A DNA stretch of 64,000 nucleotides from Puia dinghuensis (GTDB taxonomy: Bacteria > Bacteroidota > Bacteroidia > Chitinophagales > Chitinophagaceae), in NCBI RefSeq assembly GCF_014642875.1, contig NZ_BMJC01000004.1, forward strand, positions 606,070 through 670,069. The letters run 5' to 3'. The notes beneath the pieces were generated by a model. The model searched no databases. It saw nothing but the letters and a program-made list of their open reading frames with translations, and had not been told where the DNA came from. The position numbers and the translations under genes were made by a program. Numbering within the stretch: position 1 is the stretch's first letter; each line of letters starts with the position of its first letter. Below, one piece after another: positions 33,961 through 40,871 of the stretch.

Positions 33961-34052
33961 GGACCGGAGGCTCGTCGGCCAGAACCGAGCGAAGCGAAGG
34001 TTCCGACCGAGGAGGACCGTGGCGAAGCAGGTCCGACGAAGGCCTCCAGACA
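33961..34052 (+). repeat. GC-rich cloverleaf-like repeat or terminator element
   Basis: An outer stem pairs GGAGGC+TCGTCGG (33966-33978) with CCGACGA+GCCTCC (34033-34047, two-base bulge). It encloses two hairpins, GAACC/GGTTC (33982-33986 with 33999-34003) and GGACC/GGTCC (34014-34018 with 34030-34034). Both inner loops contain GCGAAGC (33989-33995 and 34022-34028), a sequence known to form an unusually stable DNA mini-hairpin. The element directly follows the sigma/anti-sigma operon and has no T-tract. It may be a REP-like repeat or a processed RNA; no second copy was seen in this window. The rest of the gap to 34169 shows nothing further. Confidence 0.6.
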
Positions 34053-34169
34053 TTAGCGTTTTCAAAAAATTTCGCAAAAGGGGGGGTAACAAGATTTCGG
34101 ATAGGTTGATATAAAGTAAAGGGCACAAGAACAACGCCTGATATTTAATAACAATCTAAATCACGAATT

Positions 34170-34703
34170 ATGAAACGTTTTGCAATTGCTTCGATCATTC
34201 TTGGATTCCTCGCTATCTCTAATCATTCTTCTGCGCAGCTGAGACTGGGAGTTGCCAGCTCGACAAGGCTCACCTCTGCTGCAAGTGTTTCTTCGCCGGG
34301 TGTAAACAACGCCCTGCACGCCACCGCAACCACTTCCGCTAATGCAGCAAAGGCTACGACTTCCGCTGCCAAGGCAACCGCTTCTACTGCCAAGGCCGAA
34401 GCTTCGAAGGTAGGTTCCGAGGCAAAGGCCGAGGTAAAGTCCGATGCTTCGACCGCAAAAGCCGCGACAGCTACAACGGTTGACGCCTCCCAGCATGCCG
34501 CATCATCTACGTCAGCATCTACTTCCGGTAGCGCAGGTATGTCTGGCGGCTCCCATACGTCAGGCAACTCCAGCCAGGTAAAAGATAACGCCAGGGTCAA
34601 CGCTTCTGCCTCTTCCTCGAACAACGCCGCCGTGGGTCCCGATAAGATCCATGCCGATGCGAATGTCAAGGTAAAAGCAGCAGCCGGCACGAGCAACCAC
34701 TAA
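34170..34703 (+). CDS. secreted Ala/Ser/Thr-rich low-complexity protein
   Basis: 177 residues. A good signal peptide (cleavage near SSAQ) is followed by a region of alternating ATTSAAKATASTAKAE-type heptad-like repeats (about 50-105) that should form a helical rod, then a Ser/Gly/Asn-rich tail. No domain is recognised. It is clearly expressed as a unit, with a promoter gap before it and an intrinsic terminator after it. It might be a structural, antifreeze-like or surface-coating protein; that is speculation from composition. Confidence 0.7.
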   Translation: MKRFAIASIILGFLAISNHSSAQLRLGVASSTRLTSAASVSSPGVNNALHATATTSANAAKATTSAAKATASTAKAEASKVGSEAKAEVKSDASTAKAATATTVDASQHAASSTSASTSGSAGMSGGSHTSGNSSQVKDNARVNASASSSNNAAVGPDKIHADANVKVKAAAGTSNH

Positions 34704-34713
34704 ATCCCTATGC

Positions 34714-34754
34714 GACTGTGGCTGCCGAAAGGCGGCTGCAGTCTTTTTCTTTTA
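34714..34754 (+). terminator. intrinsic terminator after the Ala/Ser-rich gene
   Basis: A stem of GACTG/CAGTC (34714-34718 with 34739-34743) and GCTGCC/GGCGGC (34721-34726 with 34731-34736) is capped by a GAAA tetraloop and followed by TTTTTCTTTT. It is placed 11 bp after the stop codon at 34701-34703. Confidence 0.8.
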
Positions 34755-34773
34755 ATCCTTTTAATCCACGATC

Positions 34774-35628
34774 ATGCGTTTATATACTATCATCTTTCTT
34801 CTCTTGTTCGCTCAGGGTGCATTTGCCCAGGCAAAAGACTCCCTCGCTGTAAAAGACACTACAAGCACACAGGAAAAGACACACTTCATCGCCGGGGTAC
34901 TGTATAATTCCGGGCTCAATTATTACGGTCGGGTGGACAGCCTGCATAGCAAAGCCATCGATCCTTTCGTCGGCCTCGCACTGAAGAACGGGCTGTATGT
35001 AAATGCCAATTTCGTTTTCATTCAAAACAGTTTGCAGTCGCAATATGCGGCAACCCTTCTCGAAGGCGGGTACAACTTCAAAAATCATAAAGGCAACTGG
35101 GCCGGCAACCTCTCGGTCTCCCGGTTCTTTTATCAGCAGGATATCAACCTGATCCAGTCGGCTGTGAGAGAGGCCGCTTCCGCCAGTATTACCCAACTCA
35201 ATAAGGTGATCAATATCACTCTTGGCGCCAATGTCAAATGGAGTGACCAGACCGACATCGGCGTCCAGGCCGGCCTGGATCATATTATCCGTATCCCCCA
35301 CATCTTTGGCAACGACGTCATCGTCCTGGACCCTACCGCCAATGTCTATGCCGGCACGCAGAATTTTACCCAGACCTATTATCAGCAACACAACTTTCTC
35401 ATTTTCCCTGTTTCCGAACAGCAGGTAACCACCAATAGCCAGCAGTTCAACATCCTGGCCTATGAATTCAGCTTCCCGATGGTGTATGGATATAAAAAGT
35501 TCAATTTCATTCTCACCCCGGCTTATGTACTGCCGCAGAACCTGCTTGTCGTGCCCAATCAACCCTCCCTTTCCGAGAATGGAGCTAATTTGTTCTATCT
35601 GACGGCGGCGGTAAAATTTACCTTGTAA
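34774..35628 (+). CDS. outer-membrane beta-barrel protein of unknown function
   Basis: 284 residues. A signal peptide ends at GAFAQ. Long amphipathic strands with aromatic belts follow (FIAGVLYNSGLNYYGR, LYVNANFVFIQ, YAATLLEGGYNFKN, FNFILTPAYVLP), and the protein ends in a terminal strand LFYLTAAVKFTL. The barrel is likely 12-14 strands. No ligand or family name is recognised. It lies alone between a terminator and the P450 gene. Confidence 0.75.
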   Translation: MRLYTIIFLLLFAQGAFAQAKDSLAVKDTTSTQEKTHFIAGVLYNSGLNYYGRVDSLHSKAIDPFVGLALKNGLYVNANFVFIQNSLQSQYAATLLEGGYNFKNHKGNWAGNLSVSRFFYQQDINLIQSAVREAASASITQLNKVINITLGANVKWSDQTDIGVQAGLDHIIRIPHIFGNDVIVLDPTANVYAGTQNFTQTYYQQHNFLIFPVSEQQVTTNSQQFNILAYEFSFPMVYGYKKFNFILTPAYVLPQNLLVVPNQPSLSENGANLFYLTAAVKFTL

Positions 35629-35691
35629 AAGTTAAAGATAATTCCACCGGTGTAAAGTAACTTTAGGATGAACTTCCTAACTACCTTTACT

Positions 35692-37029
35692 ATGACCGTC
35701 CACGAACCTGTCTACCATATCCCCAAAGGATATTCCTCCTTACAGGTGATGCTGCGGGCATTTCGCTTCTCCCGTTCGCCCATCACCGAAGTCTGTGGTA
35801 ACATGAAGAAATTCGGCGACACCTATTCCGCCCTCTTTCCCGGCAACCTGCAGCTGATCCTGACCCAGGATCCCGGCTTTATCAACCATGTGCTGCGAGA
35901 GCGGCACACTAATTATCAGAAGTCTGAAATGTCAGCCGGGAGAGGAGCGCAGCTCTTTGGCAATGGCCTGGTCTTCTCCAACGGCGATTACTGGTTGCAG
36001 CAACGGCGACTGATCCAGCCCGGCTTCCACGCCAAACGATTACAGGGATTGTACGAGATCATCAGCCGCACCGTCGATGAATCCCTGGCTTCTTTTCCTG
36101 TGGGCGACAACATCGACATCTATCCGCTGATGTACAGGCTGTCGTTCAGGGTTGCTATCCGGTCGCTGTTCGATATTCCCCTTTCAGCGGAGACCATGAC
36201 AGAACTTAGTCAGGCCTTCACAGATGTACAGAACTTTCTTGTCGACGATATCCGGCAACCGTTCCGGCGGCTGTTGTATCCTTTCAACGGCGAGAAGAAG
36301 CAGGCCCTGGAAAGGTCGGCTGCGATGAAAGAAATGATCCGCGGTATCATCCGCCGGCGGAAGGCCGATACGGCATCGTATGACGATTTGCTGAATATGC
36401 TGCTTACTGCACGCTATGAAGACAGCGGGGAGGGCATGACGGAAGATCAGCTCATCGACGAGGTGCTGGTCCTTATGCTGGCGGGTCATGATACAACGGC
36501 CAACACCCTGGCGTGGTTGTTATATCTGGTAGCGAACGATGAAGAGGTGCGGCAACAGCTCATCGGCATCGCAAAAGCGGCGACAGACTCCCAATCCTGT
36601 ATTCGCAACGACTATTTTCATGCTGTCATTGACGAAGCCATGCGGCTATATCCACCCGCCTGGATAGCCGACCGTGAAGCGCTTACGGATGATGAATACG
36701 GCCATTTCTCCTATCCCGCCGGCACCGTGATCATGACTTTTTTCTACGGACTTCACCGCAGCTCAGACTATTGGGAGGTTGCTGAAGAGTTTCATCCCGG
36801 GAGATTTCTCGATGAGAGTGGGAAGATAAGGAAAATGAATGCTTTTTATCCTTTTGGGGCCGGCCCCCGGATGTGCATTGGGAATAATTTCGCGATGGCC
36901 GAGATGTGTCTTTTCTTGCAGGCCTTCTTCACCAGGTTTACGATCGCTGCCACGGATCAGGTTCCCGAGTTAAAGCCGCTGCTTACCCTGCGGCCTGATA
37001 AGGTGCTGCTGCATATCCGGCGTCAGTGA
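35692..37029 (+). CDS. cytochrome P450
   Basis: 445 residues from the ATG at 35692; the earlier in-frame start at 35668 adds eight residues and cannot be excluded. It shows the P450 signatures in order: the I-helix oxygen-binding AGHDTTANT, the K-helix ExxR in DEAMRLYPP, the meander, and the haem loop FGAGPRMCIGNN with its Cys thiolate. The sequence is of the CYP102/CYP4-like bacterial class II-looking type without a fused reductase, so a separate ferredoxin or flavodoxin must supply electrons. The substrate is unknown; fatty-acid or terpenoid hydroxylation is common for such enzymes. Its 3' end overlaps the convergent AraC gene by 47 bp. Confidence 0.95.
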   Translation: MTVHEPVYHIPKGYSSLQVMLRAFRFSRSPITEVCGNMKKFGDTYSALFPGNLQLILTQDPGFINHVLRERHTNYQKSEMSAGRGAQLFGNGLVFSNGDYWLQQRRLIQPGFHAKRLQGLYEIISRTVDESLASFPVGDNIDIYPLMYRLSFRVAIRSLFDIPLSAETMTELSQAFTDVQNFLVDDIRQPFRRLLYPFNGEKKQALERSAAMKEMIRGIIRRRKADTASYDDLLNMLLTARYEDSGEGMTEDQLIDEVLVLMLAGHDTTANTLAWLLYLVANDEEVRQQLIGIAKAATDSQSCIRNDYFHAVIDEAMRLYPPAWIADREALTDDEYGHFSYPAGTVIMTFFYGLHRSSDYWEVAEEFHPGRFLDESGKIRKMNAFYPFGAGPRMCIGNNFAMAEMCLFLQAFFTRFTIAATDQVPELKPLLTLRPDKVLLHIRRQ

Positions 37030-37381
37030 GCGGCATCCGCCGGTATTCGGATGGGCTGACGCCCGCATAAGTGCGGAACCATTTGGTAAAATTGGAGGGA
37101 TCATAAGTAAGCCTGCGTGCCACCGCTGCAATGGATTGGCTGGAGTCAGCCAACAGCCGTTTGGCGACGGCGAGAATCTTCTGTTCGTAGAAATAGCAGG
37201 GATGCTTCCCCGTATATTCTTTGATGACGTTGCTGAGATGGGTAGGGTGGATGAAGAGTCTTTTGGCAATATCCCTCAACTCGAACATCTCGTCCGCATT
37301 ACCCGTCAATATATCCTCCAGGTGCTCGTCGATAACGGCCAGGTAATTATTGAATATTTCGGCGCTGCGCTTGAGTAACAT
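36983..37381 (-). CDS. short AraC-type HTH regulator
   Basis: 132 residues from the ATG at 37381; an earlier in-frame ATG exists but adds non-HTH sequence. The protein is little more than the double AraC HTH: LRDIAKRLFIHPTHLSNVIKEYTGKHPCYFYEQ and SIAAVARRLTYDPSNFTKWFRTYAGVSPSEYR. It lacks the usual N-terminal sensor, so it resembles the stand-alone AraC HTH proteins. The convergent overlap with the P450 stop spans a nested hairpin at 37021-37061. Confidence 0.88.
   Translation of the reverse strand: MLLKRSAEIFNNYLAVIDEHLEDILTGNADEMFELRDIAKRLFIHPTHLSNVIKEYTGKHPCYFYEQKILAVAKRLLADSSQSIAAVARRLTYDPSNFTKWFRTYAGVSPSEYRRMPLTDAGYAAAPYQAAG
37021..37061. other. nested hairpin spanning the P450 stop codon
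   Basis: Outer arms CGTCAG (37021-37026) and CTGACG (37056-37061) enclose inner arms CATCCG (37034-37039) and CGGATG (37048-37053). The P450 stop codon (37027-37029) lies between them. There is no T-tract, so it may stabilise the 3' ends of both convergent transcripts rather than terminate them. Confidence 0.45.
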
Positions 37382-37437
37382 GATCCTGGGTTTTATTGGT
37401 TTAACCAAATTTATGCCTGAATTGTTCACTCCCCAAA

Positions 37438-37902
37438 TCAATAGCCCACCGCGACCTTGTGGCCGGAGAGGTCCTGGATCACCGGGATACCCGACGAGGT
37501 CTTTCTAAAGAATGCCCCAATGAGCACGCCGGGCGGGAAGCCGCAGTCGCTTCCGGCCTGGGAGAATACATGGATGAGCTCTACTCCGTTCGGCTTGAAA
37601 TAAAAACGCAGCATGCAGTCGGAGTCCTTCGAAACATAGACGGCCTGGTTGTCATCATAACGCAGGGTGTCTAAAAGTGAACCGGATTCATAACGCGGAT
37701 AGCCTTTGTCGAGGTAAAAGCAAAGCGTCAGTTGTTCGGGTCGCAAGAGTTTGACCCTTATTTCACCGGAATGGCTGACCACCTTGTTATCATGAACTTC
37801 GCCTTTGAGGATGTACGTTCCCGTGGGATCGATAAAGGTCTTGCTGGTTTCAGAAAAGAATAGTCCCGGCAGGAATAGCGACAGAAAGAAAAAGATTTTC
37901 AT
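37438..37902 (-). CDS. secreted hypothetical protein
   Basis: 154 residues from the ATG at 37902 (an ATG two codons earlier is possible). A signal peptide ends near LFFSE. The mature domain is beta-rich with DPTGTYILKGEVHDNKVVSHSGEIRVKLL and a single pair of cysteines (CMLRFYF ... SDCGFPPG), suggesting one disulfide. No family was recognised. It lies alone upstream of the structured-RNA region. Confidence 0.65.
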   Translation of the reverse strand: MKIFFFLSLFLPGLFFSETSKTFIDPTGTYILKGEVHDNKVVSHSGEIRVKLLRPEQLTLCFYLDKGYPRYESGSLLDTLRYDDNQAVYVSKDSDCMLRFYFKPNGVELIHVFSQAGSDCGFPPGVLIGAFFRKTSSGIPVIQDLSGHKVAVGY

Positions 37903-38011
37903 ACTCACTGGTTTAAAGGTGGAGAAATGAAAGCTTTCCCATGCCGGGCCTTAAGCCAAAGGGCTTCCAGGCATTCTGAAATTACGAAATAAAAAAATAC
38001 TTTCCGGAAAA

Positions 38012-38044
38012 TTTGGTGCGATCGGAGAATTATTACCATCTTTG
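38012..38044 (+). promoter_or_regulatory. predicted promoter of the structured leader RNA
   Basis: TTTG at 38012-38015 and CATCTTTG at 38037-38044 (one mismatch to TAnnTTTG) are separated by 21 bp, giving a start near 38050. It precedes an RNA of about 160 nt that ends in a strong intrinsic terminator at 38187-38213. Confidence 0.55.
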
Positions 38045-38049
38045 CAGGG

Positions 38050-38213
38050 CAAAAAAATTACAAAATGCGCTACATGCTCACACATATTGAATCATGGAAA
38101 CGGTTTAGTCCCATAGGGGAATATACCGTTCGCGGGGCATTTTATGCTATAGGATAAAGTTTACCAACATCTTTATAAAACATAAGCCCCGCGAGAGATT
38201 GCGGGGTTTTTTT
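38050..38213 (+). ncRNA. candidate attenuator or small RNA with alternative stems
   Basis: From the predicted start near 38050 the RNA forms a stem AACGGT (38099-38104) / ACCGTT (38125-38130) around an inner TCCC/GGGA hairpin. A segment CGCGGGGC (38131-38138) plus TTATG (38142-38146) can pair with CATAA+GCCCCGCG (38181-38193). The same GCCCCGC bases form the terminator stem CCCCGC (38187-38192) / GCGGGG (38201-38206) with a T-tract to 38213. The two folds exclude each other, the hallmark of an attenuator or riboswitch expression platform controlling the downstream YkuK fragment and AAA gene. No known riboswitch consensus was recognised. Confidence 0.6.
38187..38213 (+). terminator. intrinsic terminator of the leader RNA
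   Basis: CCCCGC (38187-38192) and GCGGGG (38201-38206) form a 6-bp GC stem with an 8-nt loop followed by seven T. It ends the structured RNA 80 bp before the truncated YkuK gene; 38214-38292 also contains a weaker GAAAAT/ATTTTC hairpin. Confidence 0.8.
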
Positions 38214-38292
38214 ATGTATTGACCCGCGGAAAATTCGAGTGGATTTTCTGCATGGGTGAGGTATGTCCGAACGATAATAAAAATCAACAGCC

Positions 38293-38478
38293 ATGGAACA
38301 AAAGCAACACTGGCAGAAGCCGGACGGCACCCGGATTGCAGTCCCCATCGAGGACGAGATCCGTACCGTCCTGGTAAGGGAAAAGAAAATGGGCAATAGC
38401 CTCAAGGTCTGCATCGGCACCGATAGCCAGGTGAAGGGCTCTCTAGTTGCGCAAATAAAATGGTTCAATAAAAAGTAA
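38293..38478 (+). pseudogene. truncated YkuK-type RNase-H-like gene (N-terminal part only)
   Basis: 61 residues: an RPDGT-like start, an acidic-basic helix and the strand KVCIGTDSQVKG, which is the first catalytic strand (with its Asp) of the YkuK/DUF458 RNase-H-like family. Full-length relatives are about 150-160 residues. Here the frame diverges after the strand (SLVAQIKWFNKK) and stops, so the nuclease core is missing. The AAA ATPase gene begins 6 bp after the stop, so a deletion has joined the N-terminus of YkuK to that gene. It may still serve as a translated leader or be a true pseudogene. Confidence 0.7.
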
Positions 38479-38483
38479 AGACA

Positions 38484-39572
38484 ATGGACAACTTATACAA
38501 TCAACGGGTGATCAATGCAAATAACTTGTTCGGTGACCAGTTCCTGGACGCGAAAACCCTCTACCTGTATTGCTTTAACCAGCTGCCAAGCGTGAACTAT
38601 ATCAATTGGATCGATGGGGAGAAAGCGTATGTCGCTTTCAAAGAGAAGTTTGCAAGCCGCATCGTTCGCATCCATCAATACCGTTGGTATAAGCATAAGA
38701 AAAAGCAATACCAGTTCGATATAACCCTGGTGGTGATGGACAATGAGTGCCTCATCGAATTTGACGACGGTTATTGCGAGATCTGGCATAATGGGAAGCA
38801 TCAGGAATTCATCGACGAAGTGACAACGACGGTCTATAAATTCAAGCAAAGAAGCAGACGCCAGCCGCTCGAGATCAACCTGATCGTCTCCAACAGGAAC
38901 AACCTCGAATTAAAGCCTATGGAGATCAAGCGGACAAAGCTCGACCTCGACCTCTTTTACAACAAGGATTTCAAAGAAGTCGACGCCCTCATCCGCCAGA
39001 GACTGGGCAAGAAGAAAGACAAGGGCATCGTCCTGCTGCACGGCCTGCCCGGCACCGGCAAGACGACCTATCTCCGCTACCTGATCGGCAAGATCAAGAA
39101 GCGGGTGCTCTTCCTCTCGCCATCCGTCGCGGACAACCTGATGAACCCCGACTTCATTCAATTGCTGATCAACAACCCCGACACTGTGGTGATCATCGAG
39201 GACGCGGAGAACATCATCATGGACAGGAAGCATAGCCCTGGCTCTTCTGTGTCCAACCTGTTGAATATCTCGGATGGCCTGTTGGCGGACTTCCTGAATA
39301 TCCAGCTGGTATGTACGTTCAACAATTCGCTGACCCTCATCGACGAAGCGTTGATGAGAAAGGGAAGGCTTATTGCAAAGTACGAGTTCGGGAAGCTGAC
39401 GATGGACCAGTCCCAACGGTTGAGCGACCACCTCGGTTTCGAGAAGGTGATCACAAGGCCCATGACCATCGCGGAGATCGCCAACCAGCATGAGAAGCAG
39501 CAAGCCGCGCCACGCATGGAAGTCATCGGGTTCAGGAGGCATCTGACTGATACAACTCATTCATTAGCCTGA
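38484..39572 (+). CDS. AAA-family ATPase
   Basis: 362 residues. An N-terminal domain of about 150 residues with no recognised match (YINWIDGEKAYVAFKEKF...) precedes the AAA module. That module has Walker A GLPGTGKTT (187-195), Walker B IIED (237-240), sensor-1 Asn280 and an arginine-containing MRKGRLIAKYEF segment (291-302), the layout of BCS1/CDC48-like AAA proteins. It probably remodels a protein or RNA-protein substrate using ATP. It follows the YkuK fragment by 6 bp and overlaps the convergent WYL gene by 41 bp. Its place beside RtcB and slipin suggests a role in RNA or proteostasis stress. Confidence 0.88.
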   Translation: MDNLYNQRVINANNLFGDQFLDAKTLYLYCFNQLPSVNYINWIDGEKAYVAFKEKFASRIVRIHQYRWYKHKKKQYQFDITLVVMDNECLIEFDDGYCEIWHNGKHQEFIDEVTTTVYKFKQRSRRQPLEINLIVSNRNNLELKPMEIKRTKLDLDLFYNKDFKEVDALIRQRLGKKKDKGIVLLHGLPGTGKTTYLRYLIGKIKKRVLFLSPSVADNLMNPDFIQLLINNPDTVVIIEDAENIIMDRKHSPGSSVSNLLNISDGLLADFLNIQLVCTFNNSLTLIDEALMRKGRLIAKYEFGKLTMDQSQRLSDHLGFEKVITRPMTIAEIANQHEKQQAAPRMEVIGFRRHLTDTTHSLA

Positions 39573-40554
39573 TCCTGTGCCTTATCCGCCGGACAAAAGA
39601 GAGGGGTGAGAGTACTTTGAGCCCCTCTCCAAATCCGATGAGCTCCCGTTCGAGCTCGAAGTTGGGGATAACGGTGATGGCGAATCGGGTGCCTGTGGCA
39701 GTCTCTTCGATCACCCGCTGTGAAGAATGGATCGGTTTGGTCCGGATATAAGGCGCGTGTTCCCGGTTTGCAAGGAACTCGATCTCCATCAAACCCTGAC
39801 CCGAATTGTGCGTGACACCGACGATGGAAGAGAAATAGGAATGCGGATTGAAATCCTGCTGCTCGCGAAAAGGCTCGTCCGGCAAAAGACCGACGTCCTG
39901 GATGCGGTCGAGCGCAAAGGTGAGTATCTCCTTACCCTGTTTCTTCATCCCAAGGACAAACCAGCGATTGCGGTATTCCTTTAAAAGATAGGGATAAAAG
40001 GTGACCTCGCTGCCGCTGCGGGCCTTGAAAGACTGGTAGGTGATCTTTAAAGTGGTCCTGGCGATAATGGCTCGGTACAAGGGGTCAAGCCATTCGATAC
40101 CCGCGAGCAGCTCGTTCTTTTCGAAGTCGATGACGGTGGGCGAATGAGATTGCTCGCTATGGATCTTGTCATCCAGCCGGTGGATGAGTTCGCTCATCCC
40201 GGTGAAATGGCTAAAGCCTTTAAACTGCCGGAGCAATCCGGATACTTCCTGCAGGATACCCAGGTCGCGATCGGTAAGCGGAATATTGGTGATGGAGTAC
40301 TCCGGGTCTTCATAACTGTAGTACTTCTTGTCCTTGACGATGATGGGCGCATTGTACCCCAGCTTGTCGCTGCGCATGGCGCTGAGATCGAGGCGGATGG
40401 TTCGCAGGCTGACACTCTGCCTGCGGCCTTCATATTCATAAAGGGCCTCGTTACAGGCGTCGATCAGGTCTTCGATCGTCCATTTCCGCCGCCGGTTTTG
40501 CAGACAGCGGTCGATGGTACGATAACGGATAAGGGCATTGCGGTTGACAGGCAT
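39532..40554 (-). CDS. WYL-domain regulator of the RNA-repair island
   Basis: 340 residues from the ATG at 40554; an upstream in-frame start adds unrelated residues. The N-terminal winged helix has MPVNRNALIRYRTIDRCLQNRRRKWTIEDLIDACNEAL and RRQSVSLRTIRLDLSAMR. The middle and C-terminal parts form the WYL sensing domain (ITYQSFKARSGSEVTFYPYLLKEYRNRWFVLGM...). WYL domains are thought to bind nucleic acid or small ligands and often control defence and RNA/DNA repair genes. The 7-bp-arm palindrome at 40593-40611 just upstream, between this gene and the tRNA-like RNA, is its probable operator. Confidence 0.9.
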   Translation of the reverse strand: MPVNRNALIRYRTIDRCLQNRRRKWTIEDLIDACNEALYEYEGRRQSVSLRTIRLDLSAMRSDKLGYNAPIIVKDKKYYSYEDPEYSITNIPLTDRDLGILQEVSGLLRQFKGFSHFTGMSELIHRLDDKIHSEQSHSPTVIDFEKNELLAGIEWLDPLYRAIIARTTLKITYQSFKARSGSEVTFYPYLLKEYRNRWFVLGMKKQGKEILTFALDRIQDVGLLPDEPFREQQDFNPHSYFSSIVGVTHNSGQGLMEIEFLANREHAPYIRTKPIHSSQRVIEETATGTRFAITVIPNFELERELIGFGEGLKVLSPLSFVRRIRHRIRLMNELYQSDAS

Positions 40555-40592
40555 GAAGCAATTTTTTGTAAAAAAAGAAAAAATTTTCCAAC

Positions 40593-40611
40593 TGTGCAAG
40601 TAGGTTGCACA
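40593..40611. promoter_or_regulatory. palindromic operator between WYL gene and tRNA-like RNA
   Basis: TGTGCAA-GTAGG-TTGCACA, perfect 7-bp arms, 38 bp upstream of the WYL start codon and about 40 bp before the tRNA-like array. It can serve both divergent transcripts. No standard TAnnTTTG promoter was recognised on either side, so the promoter class is uncertain. Confidence 0.6.
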
Positions 40612-40653
40612 CATGGGTCGGAAGTTTGTACTATCAAAAGAAATTCCCTTCGG

Positions 40654-40730
40654 GGACAACTAGGTGTATCGTTCGCGCAGAGCCTCAAAAAGCTCGGCAG
40701 TGCAGGGTTGTAACTTACTGTATGCTGTCC
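40654..40730 (+). ncRNA. tRNA-like unit 1 (degenerate, tRNA-sized)
   Basis: A 77-nt segment with an acceptor-like stem of six pairs out of seven (GGACAAC at 40654-40660 with GCTGTCC at 40724-40730). T-A follow at the position-8/9 places (40661-40662), and an anticodon-arm-like hairpin GAGC/GCTC (40680-40683 with 40692-40695) has an 8-nt loop. The D-arm is weak and the T-arm degenerate, so it is not a working tRNA gene. It looks like a tRNA mimic or relic at the start of the slipin-rtcB leader. Confidence 0.4.
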
Positions 40731-40732
40731 AC

Positions 40733-40780
40733 GCGGGCATATTCCGCCAGGTGTTGTGGGTTCGAATCCCATCCGATTCA
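40733..40780 (+). ncRNA. tRNA-like unit 2: 3' part with canonical T-arm
   Basis: GCGG/CCGC (40733-40736 with 40744-40747) makes a hairpin with a 7-nt loop. After a short variable-like segment comes a textbook T-arm, GTGGG (40756-40760), loop TTCGAAT, CCCAT (40768-40772). The acceptor-like strand CCGATTC and an A at 40780 follow. The matching 5' acceptor strand and D-arm are absent upstream. Confidence 0.5.
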
Positions 40781-40848
40781 AGCTCGGTAGCTCAATTGGA
40801 TAGAGCACTACGCTGTTAACGTAGAGGTTAAGGAAGTAGGCCTCTTCC
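40781..40848 (+). ncRNA. tRNA-like unit 3: 5' part of an Asn(GTT)-type tRNA
   Basis: Seven acceptor-like bases (40781-40787) come first, then T8-A9. A canonical D-arm (GCTC 40790-40793, loop with GG at 40798-40799, GAGC 40803-40806) and a canonical anticodon arm follow (CTACG 40808-40812, loop CTGTTAA with GTT at 40815-40817, CGTAG 40820-40824). A 5-bp/7-nt hairpin follows (GGAAG/CTTCC, 40832-40848) in the T-arm position, but its loop lacks TTC. The 3' bases cannot pair with the 5' acceptor bases, so it is not a normal tRNA-Asn gene. Confidence 0.5.
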
Positions 40849-40871
40849 ATAAAAATGGCCCTCTCAAACAA

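Noticed and set aside
33961-34052. tRNA or tmRNA at the cloverleaf element
   Set aside because: The fold has only two inner arms, and there are no conserved TTC or D-loop bases.
34223-34696. Long antisense open frame opposite the Ala/Ser-rich gene
   Set aside because: It has no signal or domain and is explained by the low-complexity codons of the real plus-strand gene with its signal peptide.
39599-39629. GAGAGGGG/CCCCTCTC hairpin after the AAA gene as a terminator
   Set aside because: The stem is perfect, but no T-tract follows on the plus strand and only four T on the minus strand, where it would cut the WYL gene short.
40781-40848. A functional tRNA-Asn gene
   Set aside because: D-arm and GTT anticodon arm are perfect, but the 3' bases cannot pair with the acceptor 5' strand and the T-arm position lacks TTC, so it cannot mature as a normal tRNA.
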